From contig JACNJR010000041.1 in assembly GCA_014382495.1 (NCBI GenBank), positions 1 through 39,003 of the forward strand: a DNA stretch of 39,003 bases, read 5' to 3'. Shown piece after piece: positions 1 through 7,311 of this stretch (position 1 is its first letter; the number at the start of each line of letters is the position of its first letter). Under the pieces are notes generated by a model that worked only from the letters and a program-made list of their open reading frames with translations, had not been told where the DNA came from and ran no database searches. Both the position numbers and the translations under genes were made by a program. The DNA is from Candidatus Cloacimonadota bacterium. Lineage in GTDB: Bacteria > Cloacimonadota > Cloacimonadia > JGIOTU-2.

Positions 1-416
1 CAAAACTTCCGAAAGGAACGAAAATTCCTTGGAATACTTATCGTGGGAATTATCAAAGAACTGGATTTTATGGCGATAATATCATAACAAATATTGACCC
101 AAATTTCGTTCAAAATCAGAATTTTTATCTTTATCAAAATTACCCAAATCCCTGTAATTCATTTACAAATATTTCATTTTATACTTCAAAAAGTTTAGAT
201 AATCCAATTATAAAAATATTTAATATAAAGGGACAACTTGTAAAACAATTAAAAATTCAATCCCCAATTAAATTGGGGACAAAATTAAAAATTAACAAAG
301 TAATTTGGGATGGGACTGATAAAAATAATGAATCCGTTGCTTCTGGAATTTATTTCTATAAATTATTTTCTAATAACTATTGCAGTTCTGTAAAAAAATT
401 GCTTTTGTTAAAATAA
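1..416 (+). CDS. C-terminal part of a secreted protein with a type IX-style sorting domain (5' truncated)
   Basis: The reading frame is open from base 3 to the TAA at 414-416 and has no start inside the window, so only the last 137 codons are present. The final ~90 residues match the Por secretion system C-terminal sorting domain: YPNPCNSFTNISF, then IKIFNIKGQLVKQL, then IWDGTDKNNESVASGIYFYKL read in two parts, ending in a basic KKLLLLK tail. In this family the domain directs a protein across the outer membrane through the type IX machinery and is normally removed at the surface. The catalytic or binding part of the protein lies upstream of the window. An in-frame palindromic segment sits in the middle of the domain (see the repeat at 247-293). 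The gene converges on the MATE gene with only 7 bp between stops. Confidence 0.8.
   Translation, partial: KLPKGTKIPWNTYRGNYQRTGFYGDNIITNIDPNFVQNQNFYLYQNYPNPCNSFTNISFYTSKSLDNPIIKIFNIKGQLVKQLKIQSPIKLGTKLKINKVIWDGTDKNNESVASGIYFYKLFSNNYCSSVKKLLLLK
247..293. repeat. In-frame palindromic insert flanked by an 11-bp direct repeat
   Basis: The 11-mer AATTAAAAATT occurs at 247-257 and again at 283-293, exactly 36 bp (12 codons) apart. Between them lies a perfect 9-bp inverted repeat, TCCCCAATT then one base then AATTGGGGA, at 261-279. It adds about 12 residues to the loop between the LVKQL and WDG motifs of the sorting domain without breaking the frame. No second copy was seen in the window. It may be a small mobile palindromic element tolerated in a protein loop, or simply a low-complexity AT-rich coincidence around a strong palindrome. 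Confidence 0.55.
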
Positions 417-423
417 CTTTTGA

Positions 424-1764
424 TTATTTTTTTAGAAGAATCAGATGTTTTTTCAAAGCAAAATGTGCGATAATTCCCGCGAGACAATATGCTAATGCAA
501 TCCCAGAAAATATTCCTTTGATTCCGAAAAAATGAGAGCCGAGATAAGCAAACGGAATGCAGAAAACAAACATTTGCATAATTACCAAACCGGCCGCCTG
601 AAACGGCTTATGGAAAACATTCAAAGATGTATTGCTAATCAATAAAATTCCCTGAAATCCATAACTAATTGGCACGATTGATAAATAGAAAACAATTGTC
701 TCAATCACAATCGAATCTTTGTTGAAAATGCCTGCAATTGAACGAGAAAAAAGTAAGAGAATTATGAAAATTAACGCTCCGGTAATAATTGAAAAATTTT
801 CACTTAGAACAATTCCACGCTCGATTCTGTGAATTTTCTTTGCTCCAAGATTTTGCCCAATGAATGGTCCGAAGACGGCTGCCAAAGACCTAACAACTGC
901 CAAAGCAAAGAATTGTATTCTCGAAGCAACTCCAAAACCTGCGACATATTTCAGTCCGTATTTTGCGATTATGCTTGTAATTATTCCAATTGTAATGGGC
1001 GTAATGACTCGTGCGCCTGCAATCGGAAGCCCGATAAACAAAATTGATTTCCACGATTGGAATATTTCTTTGAGTTTAGTGAATTTGAAATTTATCATTT
1101 TTTCGCGGTGGTAAATAATCCATAATGCCACCAAGAATGTGATGAAACGAGCAATTACAGTTGCAATTGCAGCGCCTTTTATTCCCAAATTTGGAAATGG
1201 TCCTAAACCAAAAATCAGAAGTGGATCCATTATCGAATTCACTGTTACTGCTACTAACATAATTATGGTTGGCGTTATTGTATCTCCCGTTGCCCTGATT
1301 GCGTTGTTTGCGATCATCGGCACGACAACAAATGGCATTCCAGCATACCAAATTGTCATATATTCTTTTATCAATGGAACAATTTCCGGCGTTGCACCGA
1401 GTGCTTTGAATAAAATTTCAATCGTAAAGAAACCGATAATGACAAACGACACAACAATCAGAAAAGCGAGAATCAGCCCGTCAGTTGTAATGCGTTGAAC
1501 TTTGTGATGATCGCCTTCTCCGATAGCGATGGAGACGAGCGCTGAGACACCAATTCCAATTCCCAAAGCGATACTGATAATTACGAGAATAACTGGAAAT
1601 GTGAAACTCAGCGCAGCAAGTTCGTTTGTGCCAAGTTTTCCGACAAAATAAGTATCCACGAGATTAAACGCAACCATACTCACAAAACCTAAAATCATTG
1701 GAGCGGTTAATTTAATTAGAGTTTTGGCAATAGAACCGTCTGTCAATTTGGCACTTTTTTTCAT
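424..1764 (-). CDS. MATE family multidrug/Na+ antiporter
   Basis: This 446-residue protein is the usual length of MATE transporters and shows two six-helix halves of hydrophobic segments. The opening, MKKSAKLTDGSIAKTLIKLT followed by APMILGFVSMVAFNLVDTYFVGKLGT, is the typical DinF/NorM-like start, where a first-helix P and the VDTYFVG segment line the transport path. Members export cationic drugs or metabolites in exchange for Na+ or H+ across the inner membrane; the substrate cannot be told from sequence. The start is ATG at 1764 with only a weak purine stretch (TAAGAAAAAT) upstream. It lies downstream of csp on the same strand but a terminator hairpin separates them, so it is probably transcribed on its own or by read-through. 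Confidence 0.9.
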   Translation of the reverse strand: MKKSAKLTDGSIAKTLIKLTAPMILGFVSMVAFNLVDTYFVGKLGTNELAALSFTFPVILVIISIALGIGIGVSALVSIAIGEGDHHKVQRITTDGLILAFLIVVSFVIIGFFTIEILFKALGATPEIVPLIKEYMTIWYAGMPFVVVPMIANNAIRATGDTITPTIIMLVAVTVNSIMDPLLIFGLGPFPNLGIKGAAIATVIARFITFLVALWIIYHREKMINFKFTKLKEIFQSWKSILFIGLPIAGARVITPITIGIITSIIAKYGLKYVAGFGVASRIQFFALAVVRSLAAVFGPFIGQNLGAKKIHRIERGIVLSENFSIITGALIFIILLLFSRSIAGIFNKDSIVIETIVFYLSIVPISYGFQGILLISNTSLNVFHKPFQAAGLVIMQMFVFCIPFAYLGSHFFGIKGIFSGIALAYCLAGIIAHFALKKHLILLKK

Positions 1765-1810
1765 ATATTTTTCTTATTAAAATTCTGTAATTTTGATTAA
1801 TTCAAAAAAT

Positions 1811-1847
1811 AATGCGATGCACAAATAAATGTACACCGCATTTTTTT
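1811..1847. terminator. Bidirectional rho-independent terminator between csp and the MATE gene
   Basis: Arms at 1811-1823 (AATGCGATGCACA) and 1830-1842 (TGTACACCGCATT) pair over 13 bp with two wobble positions around a 6-nt loop. On the minus strand the stem is followed by a short T-rich stretch (1810-1801), which fits termination of csp. On the plus strand it is followed by seven T (1841-1847). It lies 17-53 bp after the csp stop codon. Confidence 0.8.
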
Positions 1848-1863
1848 AATCGTACCTTCAAGC

Positions 1864-2076
1864 TTATAATTTAACTACATCTTGTGCTTGTGGACCTTTA
1901 TCGCCCTGAGTAACTGTGAAACTAACTTTTTGTCCTTCGTCCAAAGTTTTATATTCGTTCTCACCTTGAATCGATGAAAAATGGACAAAAACATCGTCAC
2001 CATCTTCTCTTTCAATAAATCCAAACCCTTTAGTAGAGTTGAACCACTTGACAGTACCTGTTTCAGTTTTAGCCAT
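1864..2076 (-). CDS. csp: Cold-shock domain protein (Csp family)
   Basis: The 70-residue product is one cold-shock domain and nothing else. It begins with [15 protein letters not shown], which contains RNP1 (KGFGFI), followed by RNP2 (VFVHF) and the [19 protein letters not shown] strand-loop-strand. Proteins of this family bind single-stranded RNA and DNA through the aromatic residues of RNP1/RNP2 and act as RNA chaperones in the cytoplasm. A strong ribosome-binding site, AAAGGAGG, ends about 10 nt before the ATG at 2076. The gene is monocistronic: a terminator follows, and upstream lie 265 bp without another protein gene, consistent with the long leader usual for csp genes. Which Csp paralogue this is cannot be decided. 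Confidence 0.95.
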   Translation of the reverse strand: MAKTETGTVKWFNSTKGFGFIEREDGDDVFVHFSSIQGENEYKTLDEGQKVSFTVTQGDKGPQAQDVVKL

Positions 2077-2341
2077 CTACTGAAACCTCCTTTATATTAA
2101 TACTGTTGGTTCAGACAATTCTAAACAACTTCAAGAAAAATTTTTCAGTTAATTCAGAACGATCTCCAACATAAGTGCAGATTTTTGTCGATGGTTTTTT
2201 CTTGTCAATAAAAAAATGAAATTTATACAAAATTTATTTGAAAATATTATTGTAACTGCGAATTGTTTTTATGTATATGTGAAATTTTTATTGACATTGA
2301 TACGCAGAATATTTTTTGATAGCTTTTTATAGTTGAGACAT
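2077..2341. other. AT-rich intergenic region between csp and tRNA-Lys
   Basis: No open frame of note occurs here. It holds the csp ribosome-binding site (about 2085-2092), a minus-strand TTGACA at 2208-2203 that could be the csp -35 box although no good -10 follows, and the plus-strand tRNA-Lys promoter. If the -35 is used, the csp leader would be roughly 95 nt. Confidence 0.5.
2291..2320 (+). promoter_or_regulatory. Predicted sigma70-type promoter of tRNA-Lys
   Basis: A perfect -35 box TTGACA lies at 2291-2296 and a weak -10 TTTGAT (4 of 6) at 2315-2320 with an 18-nt spacer. Transcription would start about 15 nt before the mature tRNA. The same pattern, a perfect -35 and a poor -10, recurs before several other genes in the window. 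Confidence 0.5.
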
Positions 2342-2417
<76 letters not shown>

Positions 2418-2421
2418 TTTT

Positions 2422-4149
2422 TTAATTTACTGCCACAACTCGATAGAATTTCTTTTCATAACTTGCAGAATCAGTCCAAGAAGTTCCCACTGTTACTTCA
2501 GCTTCCAAATTTGTGAAATCACCATTTGGATTTGTATCGGAATATACTTTATACGAAGTTGCATTCTCTACAGAATTCCAAGAAATTGTCACAGAAGTTC
2601 CAGTCACATTTATTTGGATGTTTTGTGGAATTTGAGGATTTATTACGCTTTCAGAAATATCATCCGCATCCTTCGGTTCAACTTTGAAGTTATCATACGA
2701 ATAATCAACAATGCCGGTAACATCATAATTTGTTCCCAAGGTAGGTGAAAACGCAAACATCAAATCATCAATGCGGCAACTTCCGCTGTCATCATCAATT
2801 TCCCACTCGCCCCAACCCAAATTTGTATCTGTGCATTCTGCATTTTCTACTTTAACTAAAACACCTTCATACATCTCTTGGTTTACTTGATAAGTTGTGA
2901 TTGTCACGGCATTTGGCAATTCATTTCCAATAGAATTTACCACATATTGGGTAATCGTTATTAATTCCGTTTTGTCGTAATATTCTGCAACTTCACCTAA
3001 AACTGTAATTTCATCACCAATATTTGGATTATTTGGATTATTTGAATTATCATAAATATAAATTCCATTCCAAGCACCAACTCCATCTTGAATGAAATAA
3101 CCGGTTGAAAAAGTTCCCGTTACAATGCCGGTCAGTTCCACATTTTGCCCTTCATATTCCGAAGAATTTTGCTGAATATCAGAAATAGTTAAAGTAGGAC
3201 TACCTCCCGAAATACTGATAAAATCTGCATAAACCGGCAGATGGTCAGAGGCGTTATAAAGTGCATCGGCAATTTCAGCAGAGACAGCGGAATTGTAACC
3301 ATCGTTAATGCTGTCATTGAAGTGATTTCCGTCATTTCCAAATGGTGTTAAACTATTTGCGACATATTCGATTCCTTCACTATTATCTAAATTATACGAA
3401 GTGAAAATCATATCAAATCTATCATCTAAACCGCCGCCAGCGCCGCCGCCAAATGCACCTGTTCTTGTAGATTGTGTGTGAACGGAAACATATGTTGCAG
3501 AATTGTGCCAATTTCCAATTTGGTCACATAAATCTTCTGCTCTGCCGTCATTATCTGTTTCATCTGCGATAAATTTCTGATAGGCAGATTCTGAACTTGT
3601 ATAGATATTCATATCGCCGACAATAATAAATTCCGTTCCAGCGGTAAGTGCGTTCAGATGGGCGCGTAAAATCGTAACCTCTTCCAATCTTTTGTCTTCG
3701 TTTTCCTCGCCTTCCGATGCTTTCAAGTGGCAACTGTAAAATCTGATTTCATTGCCGTCAATTTGCATAATATATTCTGAAATTTCGCGACGCGGCGTCT
3801 CAATTTCATTTTGACTTATCAAAGTCGCAATCGAATTTTTATAGTAAAGAATGTTATCCATATCAAAACCATTCACAAAATTAGCGCGGGAATATACAGA
3901 GCCATTACTATTCAATTCATTCAATATCATATCTACGCCGGATTCACTTTCCATCTCTTGCATCAATAAAATATCGGGTTGGGTTTCTGTAAAAATAGTG
4001 CCAAAATCATTCAATCTGCCGACACCATTCTGACTCGGAAAATAGAGAGCATTGTATGTCATTACTCTGAAATTTGTGTCTGCAAAAAGCGATGAAAGCA
4101 AGATATAGAATAAGAAAAAAGTAAAAGTAATTCTCATCATTTTTTTCAT
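2422..4149 (-). CDS. Secreted endonuclease/exonuclease/phosphatase-family enzyme with OB-fold and fibronectin type III domains
   Basis: The 575-residue protein has a cleavable signal peptide (residues 1-23, cut after SLFA). Residues ~24-310 form an endonuclease/exonuclease/phosphatase fold with the key residues in place: N33 in MTYNAL, E65 in LLMQEM, the YSCHLKA strand, GDMN near residue 180 and SDHLPV near 300. Residues ~315-485 resemble the OB-fold region found next to extracellular nucleases (EGQNVELTGIVTG, GYFIQDG, IGDEITVLGEV). Residues ~503-575 are a fibronectin type III domain. Likely role: a metal-dependent phosphodiesterase acting outside the inner membrane, probably on DNA or RNA, though phospholipid or phosphatase activity is possible in this superfamily. 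No sorting domain follows the FN3 domain. Its own promoter lies just upstream, so it need not depend on hypAB. Confidence 0.85.
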   Translation of the reverse strand: MKKMMRITFTFFLFYILLSSLFADTNFRVMTYNALYFPSQNGVGRLNDFGTIFTETQPDILLMQEMESESGVDMILNELNSNGSVYSRANFVNGFDMDNILYYKNSIATLISQNEIETPRREISEYIMQIDGNEIRFYSCHLKASEGEENEDKRLEEVTILRAHLNALTAGTEFIIVGDMNIYTSSESAYQKFIADETDNDGRAEDLCDQIGNWHNSATYVSVHTQSTRTGAFGGGAGGGLDDRFDMIFTSYNLDNSEGIEYVANSLTPFGNDGNHFNDSINDGYNSAVSAEIADALYNASDHLPVYADFISISGGSPTLTISDIQQNSSEYEGQNVELTGIVTGTFSTGYFIQDGVGAWNGIYIYDNSNNPNNPNIGDEITVLGEVAEYYDKTELITITQYVVNSIGNELPNAVTITTYQVNQEMYEGVLVKVENAECTDTNLGWGEWEIDDDSGSCRIDDLMFAFSPTLGTNYDVTGIVDYSYDNFKVEPKDADDISESVINPQIPQNIQINVTGTSVTISWNSVENATSYKVYSDTNPNGDFTNLEAEVTVGTSWTDSASYEKKFYRVVAVN

Positions 4150-4184
4150 AATAATTTTAGATTTCCTTTCTATTTATGAAATTG

Positions 4185-4213
4185 AATGTAGAAATATTTC
4201 GTAATTTTGTCAA
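4185..4213 (-). promoter_or_regulatory. Predicted promoter of the secreted nuclease gene
   Basis: On the minus strand TTGACA (4213-4208) and TACATT (4190-4185, 4 of 6 to TATAAT) are separated by exactly 17 nt. The site lies between the hypB stop and the nuclease start, and a ribosome-binding site GAAAGGA follows at about 4170-4164. Confidence 0.55.
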
Positions 4214-4227
4214 GATATTTGTGTTAG

Positions 4228-4956
4228 TTAATCAAAAATTTTAGGGATAATTTTTTCTAAATCCTCAGCAAATTCGGTTTTGTAAAGTTTGTCTATATTC
4301 CCAATTGCGTTTTCCAAATTTTTATCGAAATAGATTTCACCTAAAAATGGCAATTGATATTTTTCTACTTGAATTTTTATTGATGAGTTTTCAGAAAATT
4401 TCATATTTTCGATAATTCCAATGATTGGCATCTTCAATTCTAGAAGGAGATTGATTGATTTTTTCACGATTTCAAAAGCGAGTTTTGACGGAGTTGAAAT
4501 CATAATAAATTTCACTCTTTTCATAGTTCTGATGATATCTAAAGTTGTGTCGCCGATTCCTGGCGGCATATCGATAATCAGGAAATCAAGAGAACCCCAT
4601 TGAGTTATCGCAAGCAGTTCTATGATTGCATTTGAAATATCAATTCCTCGTAATGGTGCAGGATTTTCACCAGCAAAACTGATGATAGACATAAATTTTA
4701 TTCCGAAATATTTTGATGGAATAATGCCTTTGTCTTCTTTCGGAAAATCATAATTTCTTATTCCTAAAATTATATGAGTTGAAGGACCGGAAAAATCCAA
4801 ATCAAGCAGTCCAACTTTATGACCTTTTTTTGCCAAACTTGCTGCAAGAGTGGCAGATACAGAGCTTTTCCCAATTCCGCCTTTTCCGCCAGAAATTGCA
4901 ATTATTTTTCTGATATTTTTTAATCTTTTATCAATAACTTCAATTCGCGTGTCCAT
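4228..4956 (-). CDS. hypB: Mrp/MinD-type HypB, nickel-insertion ATPase partner of HypA
   Basis: This 242-residue SIMIBI P-loop ATPase has the deviant Walker A GGKGGIGKS (K25, K30), the Walker A' LLDLDFSGPS and Walker B FLIIDMPPGIGD. It lies 3 nt after hypA. Unlike housekeeping Mrp/ApbC iron-sulfur carriers it contains no cysteine at all, so the CxxC cluster site is missing. Several stretches match, from memory, the Thermococcus kodakarensis Mrp/MinD-type HypB: FPKEDKGIIPS, GIKFMSI, APLRGIDISNAIIELL, IGNIDKLYKTEFA. In those archaea this ATPase replaces the GTPase HypB and drives HypA to take up nickel for [NiFe] hydrogenase maturation. The ribosome-binding site GAAGGAG lies in the last codons of hypA. 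A generic Mrp/MinD role is the alternative, but context and the lack of cysteine speak against it. Confidence 0.82.
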   Translation of the reverse strand: MDTRIEVIDKRLKNIRKIIAISGGKGGIGKSSVSATLAASLAKKGHKVGLLDLDFSGPSTHIILGIRNYDFPKEDKGIIPSKYFGIKFMSIISFAGENPAPLRGIDISNAIIELLAITQWGSLDFLIIDMPPGIGDTTLDIIRTMKRVKFIMISTPSKLAFEIVKKSINLLLELKMPIIGIIENMKFSENSSIKIQVEKYQLPFLGEIYFDKNLENAIGNIDKLYKTEFAEDLEKIIPKIFD

Positions 4957-4959
4957 AAT

Positions 4960-5373
4960 TTATCGCTCTCCTTCAACCGCATCCAGCCAGATTCCTCTCC
5001 CAATTTTTATCTCAAAATCTGGGCTTTTGCATTTTGGGCATCTGAGATAAATATGGGCAGTTTCGGGAATGAAATGTATCGATTCTGTCTCATCTTCATC
5101 AAGATTTTTTCTTGCATTTTCGAAGAGCCATTCATTTTTGCAAACGCGACATTTCAGAATTGCTTTCTCGGTTTCTATTTCTATATCGGCATTTCCAAGA
5201 ATTTCTTGTTGCGGCTGAATAACTTCTTTAAGAGCGAAATTGAAAATTTCTTCATCAATTGTCTGAAGTTCTCCAATTTTTATTACGATTTTAGTAATTT
5301 TTTTTAGATTTTCTTTTTCAGCAACTTTTAATGCTGAAGTTACAACTGCATCTGCCAGTGCCCATTCGTGCAT
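4960..5373 (-). CDS. hypA: HypA, [NiFe] hydrogenase nickel metallochaperone (archaeal-type, long form)
   Basis: The 137-residue protein begins MHEWALADAVV; the N-terminal Met-His-Glu is the nickel site in this family. Zinc is held by two CxxC motifs, CRVC and CPKC. In common bacterial HypA (~113 residues) these are about a dozen residues apart; here 33 residues separate them, including IHFIPE, as I recall for Thermococcus HypA. It would deliver Ni2+ to the large subunit of a [NiFe] hydrogenase in the cytoplasm together with the adjacent ATPase. No hydrogenase subunit or hypCDEF gene lies in the window, so the target is elsewhere. AAGGAG at 5385-5380 supports the ATG at 5373. A minus-strand TTGACA at 5432-5427 may be the -35 box, without a convincing -10. 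Confidence 0.92.
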   Translation of the reverse strand: MHEWALADAVVTSALKVAEKENLKKITKIVIKIGELQTIDEEIFNFALKEVIQPQQEILGNADIEIETEKAILKCRVCKNEWLFENARKNLDEDETESIHFIPETAHIYLRCPKCKSPDFEIKIGRGIWLDAVEGER

Positions 5374-5477
5374 AGTTTACTCCTTATTTTATTATAATTT
5401 TGTTAAAATTAATAAATTAATTTTTCTGTCAATATTTTTAGAATTTGCTTGAAATTTCAAAAATCCATTTGAAAAAT

Positions 5478-5504
5478 TTGACAAATAATATTTCTCTTTA
5501 AAAT
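5478..5504 (+). promoter_or_regulatory. Possible promoter of the lipoprotein gene at 5541
   Basis: TTGACA at 5478-5483 and TAAAAT (5 of 6) at 5499-5504 are separated by only 15 nt, shorter than the usual 17. The 167-bp divergent region also carries a minus-strand TTGACA facing hypA. Confidence 0.35.
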
Positions 5505-5540
5505 TTTAAGAAAAAATTCAATATTTGAAAGGAGAAAGTT

Positions 5541-6374
5541 ATGAAAGTTTTATTTTTCTCATCTATTGCTTGTTTAGCTCTTATCTTTTCTTGTGCAAAA
5601 CAGAACGGAAATGAGCAAAATATTTATTCAGCATCAGATTTCTGGAATGATGAATATTTTCACCAAACAAATGTCGTCACACCCGAAGCAGAAGATAGCA
5701 CGATAAAAGCAAAAATTGATGGCAAATGGCAAGAATTTACACTTTTAGAATTCCCAGAAAAATTTATGAAATGGAATGTCGAAAGACGCCTCGAATCTGT
5801 GGCAGGTTTTAGAGAGATGAAACCGCCAAGGTGGGCAGGACCGCATAATGGCATTGTCGCTTCGTATGGATTCAAACGAGGGGATTCAAACTTCAAATTG
5901 AATAATGCTGTAAAGGGAATGGGATTTCTTCCCAAAAAAGAAAAAATCAAGGAAATTATCAAACTTCTCGAAGATACTATGGATATTCCGTTTTCGAAAA
6001 AATTAGACCAGTTGGATGATTTCTATCATAATGTGGATTCATTGTTTGATTTGAATAAGCAAATTTCGTTGGAACTTTATTCGGTTCCTAAATTTGAAAC
6101 CCAGACATTTCTCAATCAGATGACAAATCCGATTTCCACAATTGTCTTTCTGGATATTCCTTCATTCAAACTGAAAACAATTGTGCAATTATTGCATCCA
6201 GACGACCCCAAATTGACGGAATATGAGAAAGATATAGTGAAATATATCAATCTTATTCACAGTTATTTTCACGGAAAATTTCCGAAAGATTATATTGCAG
6301 TAATTTATTATGTTGTAGAAATTTATGACAATTCACCTGGCAGAATGGATGCAATGGGAAGAAGAATTCCGTAA
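5541..6374 (+). CDS. Lipoprotein of unknown function
   Basis: The 277-residue product starts MKVLFFSSIACLALIFSCAK, a signal peptide ending in a lipobox (IFSC, lipidated Cys18), so the mature protein is anchored to a membrane facing the periplasm or cell surface. The rest is soluble, mixed helix and strand, with a WAGPHNGIVASYGFKRGD segment and a proline/glycine-rich end (SPGRMDAMGRRIP). I do not recognise the family. A ribosome-binding site GAAAGGAG precedes the ATG. It is the first of four plus-strand genes, but each of the next two has a promoter-like site of its own, so an operon is not certain. Confidence 0.75.
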   Translation: MKVLFFSSIACLALIFSCAKQNGNEQNIYSASDFWNDEYFHQTNVVTPEAEDSTIKAKIDGKWQEFTLLEFPEKFMKWNVERRLESVAGFREMKPPRWAGPHNGIVASYGFKRGDSNFKLNNAVKGMGFLPKKEKIKEIIKLLEDTMDIPFSKKLDQLDDFYHNVDSLFDLNKQISLELYSVPKFETQTFLNQMTNPISTIVFLDIPSFKLKTIVQLLHPDDPKLTEYEKDIVKYINLIHSYFHGKFPKDYIAVIYYVVEIYDNSPGRMDAMGRRIP

Positions 6375-6401
6375 AAAATTTAGCAAAAATTTAAATAAAA
6401 T

Positions 6402-6430
6402 TTGACAAGGATAATTTCAGACACCTTAAT
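6402..6430 (+). promoter_or_regulatory. Predicted promoter of the OsmC-family gene
   Basis: TTGACA (6402-6407), a 17-nt spacer and CTTAAT (6425-6430, 4 of 6). Transcription would start near 6437, leaving a leader of about 9 nt before the ATG at 6446, which agrees with the absence of a ribosome-binding site. Confidence 0.5.
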
Positions 6431-6445
6431 GTTGTCCATAAAAAT

Positions 6446-6853
6446 ATGAAAGCAGAAGTCAAATATATCGACAATTTACAATTCAGTGCCGTTGCAGATT
6501 CCAACCATAGTATCATACTTGATGCGGATAAAAATTTAAGTTTAGATCAAGGTTCTAGGCCAAAAGAACTGCTTTTAATGGGGCTCGCCGGTTGCACCGC
6601 AATGGATGTTGTCTCAATTCTCAAAAAGATGAGAGTTGAATTTCGAGATTTTTCAGTTACCGCAGAAGCAGAAAATTCGGATGAACATCCAAAAGTTTTT
6701 ACTTCAATCTCAATCAAATATTTCATATCTGGAAATGTCGGAGAAGAAAAATTGGAAAAAGCAATTGAACTTTCTCAAACTCGCTATTGCGGAGTTTCTG
6801 TAATGCTAAAAAAAGCAGCTCCGATAACTTATTCATATGAAATAAAAAAGTAA
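6446..6853 (+). CDS. OsmC/Ohr-family protein, probable thiol peroxidase-like
   Basis: At 135 residues this matches the length of small OsmC-family proteins of the YhfA type. The two conserved cysteines are present: GLAGCTAMDVVSILKKM near residue 53 and TRYCGVSVML near 117. In the family these form a redox pair that reduces organic hydroperoxides, usually in a cytoplasmic dimer; the YhfA branch has no settled substrate. Start codon ATG at 6446 is chosen because the homologous region begins right after it; there is no Shine-Dalgarno sequence, and the promoter position suggests a very short leader. An oxidative-stress role is inferred from family only. Confidence 0.85.
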   Translation: MKAEVKYIDNLQFSAVADSNHSIILDADKNLSLDQGSRPKELLLMGLAGCTAMDVVSILKKMRVEFRDFSVTAEAENSDEHPKVFTSISIKYFISGNVGEEKLEKAIELSQTRYCGVSVMLKKAAPITYSYEIKK

Positions 6854-6857
6854 AATT

Positions 6858-6886
6858 TTGACATTAATGATTGATTCCAATAAATT
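6858..6886 (+). promoter_or_regulatory. Predicted promoter of the response-regulator gene
   Basis: TTGACA at 6858-6863, a 17-nt spacer and TAAATT (4 of 6) at 6881-6886, beginning 4 bp after the OsmC stop codon. Transcription from here would cover the response regulator and the following small gene. Confidence 0.5.
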
Positions 6887-6928
6887 ATTTCCGTCCTTAA
6901 AAAGTAAGGTGAGAAATTTTTCTTTCAT

Positions 6929-7288
6929 ATGAAAACATTGTTAATCGTTGATGACGAAGTTGATACTCTGAAATATCTGAGTATTCTTCTGAAAAAACAT
7001 TCACTCGAAGTCATCACGGCGGATAATGGTTTCGATGCGTTGCAAAAAGTTCGTGAGGAGACAATCGATATCATTTTATCAGACATTGCGATGCCAGATA
7101 TGGATGGATACGAACTTTACAAACAAATTAGAGATTTTGACGAGAATATTCCAGTTATAATGATGACCGGCTTCGGATATGACCCAAATCATACTTTGGT
7201 AAAAGCAAAGCAGGACGGCCTGCACGACATTATTTTCAAGCCATTTGAGGTTGATGATTTATTGAATCTTATTAATAAAGTAATTTAA
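6929..7288 (+). CDS. Single-domain (CheY-like) response regulator
   Basis: The 119-residue protein is a receiver domain with no output domain. All signature residues are present: acidic pair D8/D9 in LLIVDDE, phospho-acceptor D52 in ILSDIAMPDMDG, T80 in IMMTGFG and K104 in IFKPFE. It would be phosphorylated by a histidine kinase and act through protein contacts. No kinase lies in the window. The ribosome-binding site is weak and distant (AAGGTGAG about 17 nt upstream). The next gene follows after 23 bp and is probably co-transcribed. Confidence 0.92.
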   Translation: MKTLLIVDDEVDTLKYLSILLKKHSLEVITADNGFDALQKVREETIDIILSDIAMPDMDGYELYKQIRDFDENIPVIMMTGFGYDPNHTLVKAKQDGLHDIIFKPFEVDDLLNLINKVI

Positions 7289-7311
7289 AAAATAAAAAAA
7301 TAGGAGGAACG

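Noticed and set aside
1076-1498. Open frames on both strands inside the MATE gene
   Set aside because: They overlap a clear transporter, lack ribosome-binding sites and encode biased low-complexity peptides; the same applies to the other opposite-strand frames in the window.
424-1764. Elevated G+C in the MATE gene as a sign of recent transfer
   Set aside because: Hand counts of 42-50% in parts of the gene stand out, but murJ, another multi-helix membrane protein here, also reaches ~40%, so residue composition may explain most of it.
4228-4956. Annotation as a housekeeping Mrp/ApbC iron-sulfur cluster carrier
   Set aside because: The protein has no cysteine, so it cannot hold the usual CxxC-bound cluster, and it directly follows hypA with Thermococcus-HypB-like stretches.
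5391-5396. Perfect TATAAT on the minus strand before hypA
   Set aside because: It would leave a leader of about 11 nt overlapping the ribosome-binding site, and no -35 box lies at the right distance; it looks like chance in AT-rich DNA.
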